Below, piece after piece: positions 29,894-41,127 of a DNA stretch of 64,000 nucleotides. The stretch covers positions 496,001-560,000 of the forward strand of contig JANQAE010000004.1 of the NCBI GenBank assembly GCA_024707225.1, read 5' to 3'. This stretch comes from Dokdonella sp. Its GTDB lineage: Bacteria > Pseudomonadota > Gammaproteobacteria > Xanthomonadales > Rhodanobacteraceae. Under the pieces are notes generated by a model. It was not told where the DNA came from, did not search any database, and saw only the letters and a program-made list of their open reading frames with translations. Made by a program: the position numbers and the translations under genes. How positions within the stretch are numbered: the stretch's first letter is position 1; every line of letters begins with the position of its first letter.

Positions 29894-31731
29894 CAGGCTT
29901 CTTCGGCCGCTTCGCGCGTGACCGCGGCGGTCTCGGCGGTCAGCGGACGCGCCTCGCGGCGCGGCGTCGTGAACGGTGTCGGCACCGCACGCGGCGCATT
30001 GCCGAACGTCAGCGTGCGCCCGGCGCGCACGTCGCCGGCCGCGACCTCGAGCTCGAAGCGCTCGGCATCGCGGCGGCGTACCTGGTCGGCGGTATCGGCC
30101 GCCTCCTCGGCCTCGTGGCCGAGCACGCGCAGGGCCGTCTCGCCGAAGCGCAGCGCCGACTCGAAGGTCTCGCGGATCTGGAACTGGACGTTGCGCGCGA
30201 CCAGCTCGGCCGCGTGCTCGCGATCGTAGGCGCGCGCGATGACCTTGGCCTGCGGAAATTCCTCGTGCGCCAGCTCGCAGATCAGGTTGGCGGCCTGGCG
30301 GTCGTCGACGCAGACCGCGATCAGGCGCGCGGACTGCGCGCCCGACGCGCGCAGCACGTCCAGCCGCGTGCCGTCGCCGTAGTAGACGACGAAGCCGAAA
30401 TCGGCCGCGCTGCGGATCATCTCCACGTCGGTGTCGATGATCGTGACCTCGCAGCCGCGCGCGAGCAGGCACTGGCTCATGACCTGGCCGAACCGGCCGA
30501 AGCCGACGACCAGCACGGTGCCCGACAGGTCAGCGGCGACGTCGATGCCGTCCATCGACTCGACCTGCTTGGGAATCAGCGGCCGGACCAGGATCACGAA
30601 CAGCGGCGTCAGCGCCATCGACAGCACGACGATCGCGGTCAGGTTGGCGTTGACGGTCGCGTCGATGACCTGGACCGCCGACGCCGCCGCAAACAGCACG
30701 AACGCGAACTCGCCGCCCTGCGCCATCAGCACGGCACGGTCCATCGCTTCGGCGTGGCTGCTGCGCATCAGCCGCGCGACGGCGTAGATGCAGGCCGCCT
30801 TGGCCGCCATCATCGCCAGCACGCCCGAGACGATCAGCGGCCAGTTGCGCGCGACGACCGCCAGATCGAGCGACATGCCCACGGCCAGGAAGAACAGGCC
30901 GAGCAGGATGCCGCGGAACGGCTCGATGTCGGCCTCCAGCTGATGGCGGAACGTCGACTCGGACAGCAGCACGCCGGCCAGGAATGCGCCCATCGCCATC
31001 GACAGGCCGCCGACCTGCATCAGCAGCGCCGCGCCGAGCACGACCAGCAGCGCCGCCGCGGTCATGACCTCGCGCGCCTTGGCCGCGGCGAGAATCCGGA
31101 ACAGCGGATTGAGCAGCCAGATGCCGGCCGCGATCAGGCCGGCCAGCGCGGCGATGCCGATGCCGACACTGAGCCAGCGCGATTCGGCCCCGTGGTCGGT
31201 CATCGCCGGCGAGATGAACGCGACCAGCGCCAGCAGCGGCACGATCAGCAGATCCTCGAACAGCAGGATCGAGACGATCTTCTGCCCGCGCGGCAGTGCG
31301 ATGTCGCCGCGCTCGCCGAGCAGCTGCATCACGATCGCGGTCGAGGTCAGCACGAAGCCGGCCGCGCCGATGAAGGCCACCGGCAGCGTGAATCCGAATG
31401 CAAGGCCGACGCCGGTCAGCGCCGCCGTGCACAGCGCGATCTGCAGACTGCCCAGGCCGAAGATTTCCTGGCGCAGGCTCCACAGATGCGAGGGCCGCAT
31501 CTCCAGGCCGATCACGAACAGGAACATCACGACGCCGAGCTCGGCGACGTGCAGGATCGCCTGCGGATCGGAGAACCAGCCCAGGCCAAACGGGCCGATC
31601 AGCAGGCCGGCCGCGAGATAGCCGAGTACCGAGCCCAGGCCCAGCCGCCGGAAGATCGGCACCATGACCACGGCCGCGCCGAGCAGCGCCACCACGTTGA
31701 CCAGTTCGCTACCGCCCGCCTCTGCCGCCAT
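29893..31731 (-). CDS. CPA2-family cation:proton antiporter with TrkA-N domain (KefB/KefC-like)
   Basis: LGYLAAGLLIGPFGLG, FLFVIGLEMRPSHLW, TrkA-N VLVVGFGRFGQV. Confidence 0.93.
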   Translation of the reverse strand: MAAEAGGSELVNVVALLGAAVVMVPIFRRLGLGSVLGYLAAGLLIGPFGLGWFSDPQAILHVAELGVVMFLFVIGLEMRPSHLWSLRQEIFGLGSLQIALCTAALTGVGLAFGFTLPVAFIGAAGFVLTSTAIVMQLLGERGDIALPRGQKIVSILLFEDLLIVPLLALVAFISPAMTDHGAESRWLSVGIGIAALAGLIAAGIWLLNPLFRILAAAKAREVMTAAALLVVLGAALLMQVGGLSMAMGAFLAGVLLSESTFRHQLEADIEPFRGILLGLFFLAVGMSLDLAVVARNWPLIVSGVLAMMAAKAACIYAVARLMRSSHAEAMDRAVLMAQGGEFAFVLFAAASAVQVIDATVNANLTAIVVLSMALTPLFVILVRPLIPKQVESMDGIDVAADLSGTVLVVGFGRFGQVMSQCLLARGCEVTIIDTDVEMIRSAADFGFVVYYGDGTRLDVLRASGAQSARLIAVCVDDRQAANLICELAHEEFPQAKVIARAYDREHAAELVARNVQFQIRETFESALRFGETALRVLGHEAEEAADTADQVRRRDAERFELEVAAGDVRAGRTLTFGNAPRAVPTPFTTPRREARPLTAETAAVTREAAEEA

Positions 31732-31985
31732 CTCGCTGTGCCCGCCGATCCGCCGGCGCTCATCGTAGCAGGCCGTCGCGATGCCGCTGATCCCGCGATC
31801 GGGGGATCACGATCGCAGCGGGACGCGGCGGCGGCGCATCCGCACACCCGGCCGGCGAGCGCAGCCGACGCGTCGGCGAATCGTCCGGACGGCGGCGGCG
31901 TGAAGCCGCCGGGCGCGCTCGCCGCGGTCCGCCGCCCCCGGCGCGCGGCAGTGCTCGCACGCGGCGAAGCCGATCGCGCCGGCGC

Positions 31986-33095
31986 CTACTTCTCGAGCAG
32001 GATCGCGAAATCCTGCAGGCTCTCGACGCGACTGCAGACGATCTTGAAGCAGACCAGCATCGGCACCGCCAGCAGCAGGCCGAGGATGCCCCATAGCCAG
32101 CCCCAGATCAGCAACCAGACGATGATCGCCAGCGGATTGAGATTGACCGTGCGGCCGAGCACCAGCGGTGTGAATATCTGGCTTTCGAGCGTATGCAGGG
32201 CCAGGTAGCCGGCCGCCGGCAGCAACGCGGCGCCGAGCGTCGGGAACTGCGCGAGGCCGACCAGGGCCAGCAGGGCCGCCATCACCATCGGCCCGACGTA
32301 CGGCGTCAGGTTCAGCAGGGCCGCCAGTGCGCCCCACAGCAGCGGCGTATCGACGCCGATCAGCCAGAGCAGGGCCGCCGTCGCGACGCCGAGTCCGAAA
32401 CTGGTGCAGCACACGGTCAGGAAATAGCGCGAGACGTCGTTCTGGATCGCACGTACGATGTCGACGGTCAGCCGCTTGGCCGACCAGGTCGGCCGCAGCA
32501 TCAGGATGCGCCGCAGCAGCGTGTCGCCGTAGAGCAGGAAGAAATACGTCAGCAGCACCACCGCGAGCACGCCGGCCAGCGCACGCGGCGTCGCCGCCAG
32601 CAGGTTCGCGCGTGCCGGCGTCTGCAGGACGACGCGGGTGCGTCGTGCTTCCTCGTCGCCGGCGATCTCGCCGAGCGAGGCGGTGACCTTGCTCGCTTCC
32701 TGGAACGGCCGCGTCAGCGCCTTCAGGCGCGGCGTCGCCTCGCGCAGCACGGTCGGCGCCCGGCCGACCCACTCGGCCGCGGCCGGATACAGCGCATTGG
32801 CGATGCCGCCGATCAGGCCGAGCAGCAGCGTGATCATCGCCAGCGCGGCCAGCCAGCGCGGCAGCCAGCGCTGCGTCAGGCGCCGCATCAACGGACTCAG
32901 CAGCAGCGCAAGGAATGCCGCCAGCAGGATCGGCAGGATCAGTTCGGCCGCGAAATAGCAGGTGTAGAGCACGCCGCCGGCGACGACGACGCCGAGCAGG
33001 CGATGGATGCGCACGTTGAGCATCACCTGCGCGCGGCGCAGATCGCCGAGCGTGGCCGGCGCGGCGTCGGGCGCGCGCTCGCTGGTCGGATCCAT
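31986..33095 (-). CDS. AI-2E family transporter (PerM-like)
   Basis: ILPILLAAFLALLLSPL, LTPYVGPMVMAALLALV, NPLAIIVWLLIWGWLWGILGLLLAVPML. Confidence 0.9.
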   Translation of the reverse strand: MDPTSERAPDAAPATLGDLRRAQVMLNVRIHRLLGVVVAGGVLYTCYFAAELILPILLAAFLALLLSPLMRRLTQRWLPRWLAALAMITLLLGLIGGIANALYPAAAEWVGRAPTVLREATPRLKALTRPFQEASKVTASLGEIAGDEEARRTRVVLQTPARANLLAATPRALAGVLAVVLLTYFFLLYGDTLLRRILMLRPTWSAKRLTVDIVRAIQNDVSRYFLTVCCTSFGLGVATAALLWLIGVDTPLLWGALAALLNLTPYVGPMVMAALLALVGLAQFPTLGAALLPAAGYLALHTLESQIFTPLVLGRTVNLNPLAIIVWLLIWGWLWGILGLLLAVPMLVCFKIVCSRVESLQDFAILLEK

Positions 33096-33435
33096 GGTGT
33101 CTCCCCGGTATAGGACGCGCCATTGTGCGCCGCCACCGCCGCGGCGCGCGACGCCGCGACGCGCGCCCGATTCATCCGCGGTTGCCGGCGGCGGCAACCG
33201 CGCCCGAAGCTGCGCAATGGTCCGGACCGCTGCGATGCGCGCCCGGTGATCGATCGGCGAGCGCCCTTGTGCGCCGGCAGTCCCGGGCCCGATCGCGACG
33301 CGCGCTCCACCCAGCCCGCCGGCGGTAGCGAAACCGATTCATTCCGGGCGTCGATTCCGTCACCGCTCGCTCGTCATACCCGCCGAGCGGCTGCCGTGCA
33401 GCGCTCATTCCCTATGACACCGAAGGAAGAACCCC

Positions 33436-33843
33436 GTGTCCAAGACGATCTTCATCAGCCTGCCGGTGGCCGACCTGGCCGCCTCGAGGGCGTTTTACCA
33501 GGCCCTGGGTTTCGAACCGAATGCTGCGTTCGGCGACGAGACCGCGGCCGCCATGGCGTGGAGCGAGTCGATCCACGTCATGCTGCTGGCGCATGCGCGC
33601 TGGCGCACGTTCACGCAGCGGCCACTCCCGCCGGACGGCACGATCGGACTGATGCTGTCGCTGTCGATGGACAGCCGTGACGCGGTCGATGGGATGAACC
33701 GCGCCGCCGCCGCTCACGGCGGACGAGCCGACGCGAACCCGCCCGAAGACCTGGGCTTCATGTACAGCCGCGACCTCGCCGATCCCGACGGGCATCTGTG
33801 GGGGATCGTCTGGATGGACCCCGCGGCGACGCCGGCTGCCTGA
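33436..33843 (+). CDS. VOC (glyoxalase/bleomycin resistance) family protein
   Basis: MSKTIFISLPVADLAASRAFYQALGFEPN ... YSRDLADPDGHLWGIVWMDP. Confidence 0.9.
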   Translation: MSKTIFISLPVADLAASRAFYQALGFEPNAAFGDETAAAMAWSESIHVMLLAHARWRTFTQRPLPPDGTIGLMLSLSMDSRDAVDGMNRAAAAHGGRADANPPEDLGFMYSRDLADPDGHLWGIVWMDPAATPAA

Positions 33844-34087
33844 CGGCCGTGTGCCATGCGGACCGGCGCGGCGCAGCGACCGGTCCCGGGATGGGCCGTC
33901 CCGGCACAGCCGCCTGACGCCCGGCACGGCCGACACACCGTGGACCCGGCCGCCCGATCGGAACGGGCGCGGCAGGAGCCGTGCCTTCGCAGTCGCCGGC
34001 GCGGCGGCCGCGCGATCGGGGCGCTATTCGGCCGCGATTCGGGCGCGCCGTTATCTACTGGCCGCCCGACCGACCAGGAATGCCACC

Positions 34088-34378
34088 ATGCCGACCGTGT
34101 ACCTGCGCCTGACCGGCAGCGACGACGACGCCCGCACGCTGATCAATCTGATCTCCTCGCTCGACGGCATCGAACACGTCGAGGAGACCGACGATCTGAT
34201 GCCGCACATGGACGACGAGGACTCCAGTTCGGCCGGCCTGACCGACGACATCGGCCCGGGCTTCCACGCGATCGAAGTGCTGGCGCCGAACGACAACACG
34301 GCGCGGCGCGTGCGCGAGACCGCCGAGGCGCTCGCGCGCGAACTCGGCGCCGCGCTCGAGATCGTCGACGAGCCCTGA
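34088..34378 (+). CDS. Hypothetical small acidic protein
   Basis: Complete ORF MPTVYLRLTGSDDDARTLINLISSLDGIEHVEE... Confidence 0.6.
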   Translation: MPTVYLRLTGSDDDARTLINLISSLDGIEHVEETDDLMPHMDDEDSSSAGLTDDIGPGFHAIEVLAPNDNTARRVRETAEALARELGAALEIVDEP

Positions 34379-34396
34379 GTTCGCCGCGGCTCGCGC

Positions 34397-35135
34397 GTGA
34401 GCGTCGTGCCCGACCCGCCGCCGAAGTCCGCCACGCGGGTCCGGCGCCTCCTGCTTGGGCTGCTCGCACTCGGGCTGGCCGCGCTGACCTGGGCCCTGCA
34501 GCGCGGCCATTGGGTGACCGAAGACCGCTGGAAACCCTGGGCGCCGCTGCGCGTGGACGATGCGCCGAACCTGCTGACGCCGCTCAAGCTGCGCCGGCTC
34601 GCGCAGGACGCGCCGCTGTGCCGAGCGGTGCTCGCGACGACCGGCTTTCGCTACGACACCGTGCCGGACCGCGTGACCGGGCCGGGCTGCGGATTCGAGA
34701 ATGCGGTGCGGATCCGCGCGACCGGCGTCGCCGTCGGCGCGCCGTTCCCGTTGAGCTGCCGCGCGCGCGGTGTCGCTGGCGCTGTGGGAGCGCCACAGCC
34801 TGCAGCGCGAGGCGCGTGAGCGGCTCGGTCAGCCGGTGGTCCGCATCGAGCATGTCGGCAGCTACGCCTGCCGCAACGTCTACGGCCGGCCCGACGCACG
34901 GCGCAGCCGTCACGCGACCGCCGACGCGTTCGACGTCGCCGGCTTCGTGCTCGCCGACGGCCGCCGCATCCGCGTACGCGGCGGCTGGAACGGCGAATCG
35001 GCCGAGGCGCAGTTCCTGCACGCGGTCCACCGCGGCGCGTGCCGCTGGTTCGACACCGTGCTCGGCCCCGACTACAACGCCGCGCATGCCGACCACCTGC
35101 ATCTGGACCGCGGCAGTTTCGGGCTGTGCCGCTGA
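34397..35135 (+). CDS. Extensin-like family protein (frameshifted near 34766)
   Basis: LCRAVLATTGFRYDTVPDRVTGPGCGFENAVRI in one frame; RHATADAFDVAGFVLADGRRI...DTVLGPDYNAAHADHLHLD in the next. Confidence 0.8.
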
Positions 35136-35145
35136 GCGGCAGCGG

Positions 35146-37586
35146 TCAGTCGAAATCGTGACGGAACATCCGATCGGGCCGGAACAGGCGCACCGTGGTC
35201 TCGACCAGGCCGGCCGCGCCGTTGCCGACGCCGCCGCTGGTACGGCCCTGCACGCGCAGGAAGTACGGCTGCCCGACCGGCGCCCGGAACCCCGGCAGCG
35301 CCCAGCCGCCGGCGACGCGCTGCATCGGGCCGATCGCGCTGTAGCTGGCGCCGCTGGTCGAGATCGACAGCAGCGGCGGCCCGCTCAATTCCGGACTGGC
35401 GCCGCCGCGCGTCCAGCGCACGGCGCCGTTCTCGACCGTGAGCCGCTGCAGCGCCGCCGTGCGCTGGCCGGCGCGCGCGAGGCGCCGCGTGCCGTCGCCG
35501 CCGAAGACGTCGAACGCGAGCTTGCCATCGGCCTGGATCGCCACCGCGCTGGACTCGGCGGACGGCGTGCCGGCGCCGAAGCCCGGATCGACGCTGCCGT
35601 CGGCACGCAGTATCACGACGTCGATCGCGCGGCTCTGTCCGGCCAGCACGAGGCGTCCGGCGACCGCGAGCCGGCCGTCGGCGTGCAGCGCGACCGAGGT
35701 GACGTAGCCCTCGGTGATCGGCGGTACGAAACCCGAGTCCAGGCTGCCGTCGGCACGCAACCGAGCCAGCGTCGGCCGTGGCTGACCGTCGATGCGCAGG
35801 AAGTCGCCGGCCACGAACAGCGCGCCGTCGGGCGCCGCGACGACCGTGGTCACCGCGCCGCTGCTGACCTGCGGTGCGTACGCCGCGTCGAGCGTGCCGT
35901 CGGCCTGCACGCGTGCCAGTCCGTCGCGCGGCTGGCCGTCGATCGCATCGAAGAAACCGGCCACGACGAGCCGCCCGTCGGGCTGTTCGGCCGCCGTCAG
36001 CACCGTGCCGTCGGCCTGCGGTGCAAAACCGCCGATCAGGCCGCCGTTGGCCGCGAACCGCGCCAGGCCGCGGCGCGGATGGCCCGATGCCTCGGTGAAG
36101 CTGCCGCCGGCGAGTAGGCCGCCATCGGCGAGCGGCACGCCGATCGACACGTCGCCGCCGAGCGCGCAGCCGCTGAAGTTGATGTCGAGCGTGCCGTTGT
36201 CGCGCAGCCGCGCCAAGCGCCGGCAGTCCTGCCCGGCGATGACCTCGAAGCTGCCGAGGATGCGCGTCGCGGCGGCGTCGACGACCACACTGACCACGGC
36301 GTTCTCGATATTCGGCGCGTAGGCCAGATCGGGCGTACCGTCCACGCCGAGCCGCGCCGGCGAGCCGATCTGCTGGCCGGCGTAGCGGCGCGGGCCGCTG
36401 ATCAGCAGGCGGCGATCGGGCATCGGCGCGATCGCGAACACGCCCTGATCGATCGCGACCGTCAGGTCGTCGTCGAGCACGCCGGCCGGATACAGGCGCG
36501 CCAGCCGCGAGCGCGTCCACGGACCGAACTGCCCGAACGGCCCGCCGACGAGCAGCTGGCCGTCGGCGAGCTCGGCCAGCAGCGTCACGTTGTTGCCGGG
36601 CTGCGGCCGGAAGTCGGCATCGACGCTGCCGTCGACGGCGAGCCGCGCCACGCGCGTGCGCGCCTGGCCGTCGACGTGGTCGAAGCTGCCGCCGAGCAGC
36701 AGCCGGCCGTCGGCCTGCATCGCCAGTGCGAGCACGGCCGCATCGGTGTCGCGGCGGAACGCCGGATCGACCGATCCGTCGGCACGCAGTCGCGCCAGGG
36801 ATCGCCGCGCGACGCCGTCGATCGTCGTGAACACGCCGCCGGCGTAGATCAGGCCTTCGGCGGTGACCGCCAGCGCCTGCACGGTGCCGTCGGCCTGCGC
36901 GTCGAACGCCGCATCGCGGCGGCCGTCGGCGCGCAGCCGCGCCAGTGCGCGATGCGGCTGGCCGTCGATCGTCGTGAACGCGCCGCCGATCAGCAGGGCG
37001 CCGTCGGCCTGCGGCACGGCCGCGAAGACGAAGCCGTCGGCCGCGGTCGTGAATGTCGCGTCGCGCATGCCGGCCGCGGTCAGGCGCGCCAGGCGGCCCT
37101 GCGGTACACCGTCGATGCGCGTGAAATGGCCGCCGATCAGCAGCCGCCCGTCGGCCTGGCGATGGATCGTGCGGACCGTGTCGTCGGCCTGAGGCGCGAA
37201 CGCCGGATCGAGCGCGCCGTCGGCGCCCAGACGGGCGATGCGGCCGCGCGCCGTGCCGGCGATCGACGTGAAGCTGCCGCCGATCACGAGATGGCCGTCC
37301 GGCTCGACCGCGATCGCATGGACGCGTCCCGAATCGATGCCGGCCGAGAACGTCGTATCGATGCGGCCGTCGGCATGCAGACGCGCCAGGCCGACCGCGG
37401 CGACTCCGTCGACGACCGTGAAGTCGCCGCCGATCAGCACGCGGCCGTCGGCGAGCTGCACGCGGTGCGGACCTCGCCATTGGGGTCGGGCTTGAAGCCG
37501 ACGACCTGCGCGGCCGCCGGTGCGATCAGTGCGGCCGCCGCGATCAGGATCGTCAGCAGTCGGAGCAACAGGCATGTGACGTTCAT
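35146..37586 (-). CDS. Secreted delta-60 repeat protein (frameshift near 37472)
   Basis: Many repeats of QxDGxLLxGGxFxxxDGxxxxxLARLxxDGxxDxxF; signal peptide MNVTCLLLRLLTILIAAAALIAPAAA in the alternative frame; ends RMFRHDFD. Confidence 0.85.
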
Positions 37587-37826
37587 ACGGAAGAACCTCT
37601 CGGTAAATCTCAAGGGTGATGTGCCGATGCCGTGTGCTGCGCGAGGTCGCGGCACACCGCTCGAGAACCGGGATGCCGGCGGCCCATCGGAACAGCGGAC
37701 GTCCGGATCCGGTGATCCGTGTGAGCGCCCGCTCATCCTCGGAAACCCGCAATCGCGCGCGGTCCCGCCACGACGCGCAAAGCGACACGGCCCGCCTACA
37801 ATCAGGCGCTGCCCGGAGGCCCGCCG

Positions 37827-38378
37827 ATGTCCGACATCACGCTGCTGCTCGCCCAGGCCCGCGCCGGCGACGCCCAGGCCTGGGATCGCGCGGTCGGCCT
37901 GGTCTACGAGGACCTCAAGCGCATCGCGCGCGGCCTGCTCGGCGGCCGCGGCAGCGCCACGCTCGATGCGACCCAGCTCGTGCACGAGGGCTATCTGCGG
38001 CTCGCGCGCGGCGGCGCCGAGGGCATCGTCGACCGCGTGCATTTCCTCGCGCTGGCCGCGCGCGCGATGCGCCAGCTGATGCTCAATCACGCGCGCGACC
38101 GCCTCGCGCTCAAGCGCGGCGGCGGCATCTCGCACGTCGACGCCGACGCACACGCCGATACGATCGCCGAGGAAGCGCGCGGCCTGATCGAGCTCGATTC
38201 GGCACTGATGCGCCTGGAGGAGGAAGATCCGCGCTGCGTGCGCGTGGTCGAGTGCCGGATCTTCGCCGGCATGACCGAGCAGGAGACCGCCGATGCGCTC
38301 GACCTGACGCTGCGCACGAGTCAGCGGCTGTGGCTGGACGCGCGGCAGCGCCTGGCGGCCCTGCTCGATGACGCCTGA
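37827..38378 (+). CDS. ECF-type RNA polymerase sigma factor
   Basis: EDLKRIARGLLGGRGSATLDATQLVHEGYLRL ... ARAMRQLMLNHARDRLALKRGG: family associated with Ser/Thr kinases. Confidence 0.9.
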   Translation: MSDITLLLAQARAGDAQAWDRAVGLVYEDLKRIARGLLGGRGSATLDATQLVHEGYLRLARGGAEGIVDRVHFLALAARAMRQLMLNHARDRLALKRGGGISHVDADAHADTIAEEARGLIELDSALMRLEEEDPRCVRVVECRIFAGMTEQETADALDLTLRTSQRLWLDARQRLAALLDDA

Positions 38379-38450
38379 GCGGCGCATTGGCGGACCGGCC
38401 CGCCGGACCGGGTTAGCGTCGATGCCCCTGTCCCGGCCGGCCCTCCTGCG

Positions 38451-40868
38451 ATGACGCGACGCGCCCGCGACCTGCTCGAACCCGGCGCCCTGCTCGGCGG
38501 GGCGCTGCTGCGCGACCTGCTCGCCAGCGGCGGCGCCGACGCCTGGCCGCCCGGCACGCGCCTGGGTGCGTACCGCATCGTGCGCGAACTCGGCCGCGGC
38601 GGCATGGGCGTGGTGCACCTGGCCGAGCGTGCCGACGGCGAGTTCGCGCAGCAGGTCGCGCTCAAGTGCCTGGCCGAACGCGGCAGCGCGGCCAATACCG
38701 AGCTGTTCCGGCGCGAGCGGCAGATCCTGGCCGGCCTGCGCCATCCGAACATCGCGCGCCTGCTCGACGGCGGTAGCGACGAGGGTCTGCTCTGGTTCGC
38801 GATGGAATGGGTCGAGGGCGAGCGCATCGACCGCCATTGCCGCCGCCATGCCTTGCCGCTCGATGCGCGGCTGCGGCTGTGGCTCGGCGTCGCCGAGGCC
38901 GTGCAGTTCGCGCATGCGCGGCTGCTGATCCATCGCGACATCAAGCCCGGCAACGTGCTGGTCGACGCCGACGGCCGGCCGCGCCTGCTCGATTTCGGCA
39001 TCGCCACCCTGCTCGGCGACGGCGACAGCCCGCGTGCGTACTCGCCCGGCCATGCCAGCCCCGAACAGCTCGCCGGCGGCGAGGTCGGTACCGCCTCGGA
39101 CCAGTTCCAGCTCGGCCTGCTGCTGGCCGGCCTGCTCGCGCGCGACGGTGACGAGGAGGCGGCGCGTACCGGTGCCGACCGCGCCCCCGCGCAGCCGGAC
39201 CCGTCGCCGACGGCCACACGACGCGAGCGCTGGATCGCGATGCCGGCGGTGCGCCGGCGCGAGCTGGCCGCCGTGCTCGATCGCGCCTGCGCCGAGGATC
39301 CGGGCGCGCGCTACGGCTCGGTCGCGCAGCTGCGCGCCGAGATCGAGCGTCTGCTCGAGCGCCGCCCGGTCGAGGCGCTGCGCGGCCGCTGGCCTTATGC
39401 GCTCGCCTGTGCATGGCGGCGGCGTCCGATCACCGCTGCGGCGGTGACGCTGGCCAGCATCGCGGCGATCGCCGTGGTGCTCGCGTTCAACGCACGGCTC
39501 GCCCACGAGCGCGATCTCGCGCGCGCCGAAGCGGCCAAGGTGCGCGCGATCAATGCCTTCGTCAGCGACGACCTGCTGGCCGCCGCCGACCCGTTCACGG
39601 CCAGCCAGCCGGACCTGCGTGTACGCGAAGCGCTCGACCGCGCACTGGCACGCGTCGGCACGCGCTTCGCCGACCAGCCGGCGATCGAGTCCGAGCTGCG
39701 CCGCACGCTCGGCACGACCTATGCCGGCATCGGCGAGCTGGCGATCGCGGCCGAGCAGCTCGACCGTGCGTATGCGCTGCGCCGCCGGCTCGCGCCGGCC
39801 GACGATGCCGATGCAGTCGGCATCGTGCTGCAACAGGCACGCCGCGATCTGGCCGCCAGCGACTACGCGGCCGCGCAGCAGCGGCTGGAGGCGCTGATCG
39901 GTGTGCTCGAGACCAGCCACGACGGCGGCGGCGATGCACTGATCGCCGCGCGCATCACCCTGCTCGACACGCTGAGCCAGGCCGGCCGGCTCGACGAGGC
40001 CGAAGCACTCGATGCCGATCTGACGCGGTCGCTGCAGGCACGACGCGACGACGACGCGCTGAAGCTGGACCATGCCGATACGCGCGGCCATCTGTGGCTG
40101 CTGCAGGGGCATGCCGAGCGCGCCGCCGCGCTGTTCGATGCGACGGCCGCGCATCGCGCCGCGCGCGACGGCGACGACGACTACCGCCGCCTGCGCAGTC
40201 TCGAAGGCAAGGCGCGTGCATTACGCGACGGCGGCCGCCAGGCCGAGGCGGTCGAGGTCCTGCGTGATCTGCATGCACGGCGCCTGGCCATCTTCGGTCC
40301 CGAGCATCCCGAAACGCTGCGCAACCACAACGAACTCGCCGTCGCGCTGAGCCAGAGCGGCGATCGCGCCGCCGCGATCGCGATCTGGACCGGCGACCTG
40401 GCGATCAAGCAGCGCCGGCTCGGCCCCGGCCATGCGAGCACGCTGAGCACGCGCTACAACCTCGCCAACGAGCTGCTCGCGAGCCGCCGCTATGCCGACG
40501 CGGAGTCCGCGTTCCGCGCCCTGCTCGAAGCCGAACGCACGGCCCGCGGCGCCGGCGATCCCGGCGCCTGGATCACGCAGATGAGTCTGGCCAATGCGAT
40601 CGGCCGGCAGGACCGGCACGACGAAGCGCTCGGCCTGCTCGACGCGTTGCTAGACGATCCGGCCGCGCTGGCCGGCCGGCCCGAACGCGCGATCGCGCAG
40701 GTCTACCGCAGCCGCACGCTGGCCGCGCTCGGACGCCGTGATGCGGCGCTCGACGACGCGCGCGCCGCCGTCGCGTCATTCGAGGCGACCGTCGGGCCCG
40801 ACCACCGGCGCAGCGTGCAGGCGCGCGAGTGGCTGGCGTCGCTGGAAGCGCGTGCGAAGTCCGATTGA
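38451..40868 (+). CDS. Serine/threonine protein kinase with TPR C-terminal domain
   Basis: LGRGGMGVVHLAE, VALKCL, LIHRDIKPGNVLVD, LLDFGIA; TM segment ITAAAVTLASIAAIAVVLAF; TPR-like repeats. Confidence 0.93.
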   Translation: MTRRARDLLEPGALLGGALLRDLLASGGADAWPPGTRLGAYRIVRELGRGGMGVVHLAERADGEFAQQVALKCLAERGSAANTELFRRERQILAGLRHPNIARLLDGGSDEGLLWFAMEWVEGERIDRHCRRHALPLDARLRLWLGVAEAVQFAHARLLIHRDIKPGNVLVDADGRPRLLDFGIATLLGDGDSPRAYSPGHASPEQLAGGEVGTASDQFQLGLLLAGLLARDGDEEAARTGADRAPAQPDPSPTATRRERWIAMPAVRRRELAAVLDRACAEDPGARYGSVAQLRAEIERLLERRPVEALRGRWPYALACAWRRRPITAAAVTLASIAAIAVVLAFNARLAHERDLARAEAAKVRAINAFVSDDLLAAADPFTASQPDLRVREALDRALARVGTRFADQPAIESELRRTLGTTYAGIGELAIAAEQLDRAYALRRRLAPADDADAVGIVLQQARRDLAASDYAAAQQRLEALIGVLETSHDGGGDALIAARITLLDTLSQAGRLDEAEALDADLTRSLQARRDDDALKLDHADTRGHLWLLQGHAERAAALFDATAAHRAARDGDDDYRRLRSLEGKARALRDGGRQAEAVEVLRDLHARRLAIFGPEHPETLRNHNELAVALSQSGDRAAAIAIWTGDLAIKQRRLGPGHASTLSTRYNLANELLASRRYADAESAFRALLEAERTARGAGDPGAWITQMSLANAIGRQDRHDEALGLLDALLDDPAALAGRPERAIAQVYRSRTLAALGRRDAALDDARAAVASFEATVGPDHRRSVQAREWLASLEARAKSD

Positions 40869-41127
40869 GCGTGGCGGCCTCATCGGCACCCGCATGACGT
40901 TCCGATGCGCCGCGACCCTGCCCGACTGACCGATTTACTCGGGCGGCGTCGGCCCGGAAGAATGATCGGGCCGACCAACATGAAGCTGAAAGAAGAAGCT
41001 GAAACAGAATCACCAGCCTGTAAGACACCGGGTCCTCACAGCAGCTGGCCAGACTGTTCCGTCACTCCGAGCGCGGTAGCGGCGTATCGATCTGACCCAT
41101 CGCGCGAATCGAACGCCGGCGGATCAG

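Noticed and set aside
29806-32208. 800-aa plus-strand ORF
   Set aside because: Antisense to the cation:proton antiporter; no domain-like sequence.
37434-40154. 906-aa minus-strand ORF
   Set aside because: Antisense to the kinase and sigma factor; only its last about 50 residues (MNVTCLLLRLLTILIAAAALIAPAAA...) are real, as the signal peptide of the frameshifted delta-60 gene.
40905-41030. AT-richer patch with a short direct repeat (gaagctgaaa) as a possible sRNA
   Set aside because: No promoter/terminator pair or structure convincing by eye; could be ordinary intergenic sequence.
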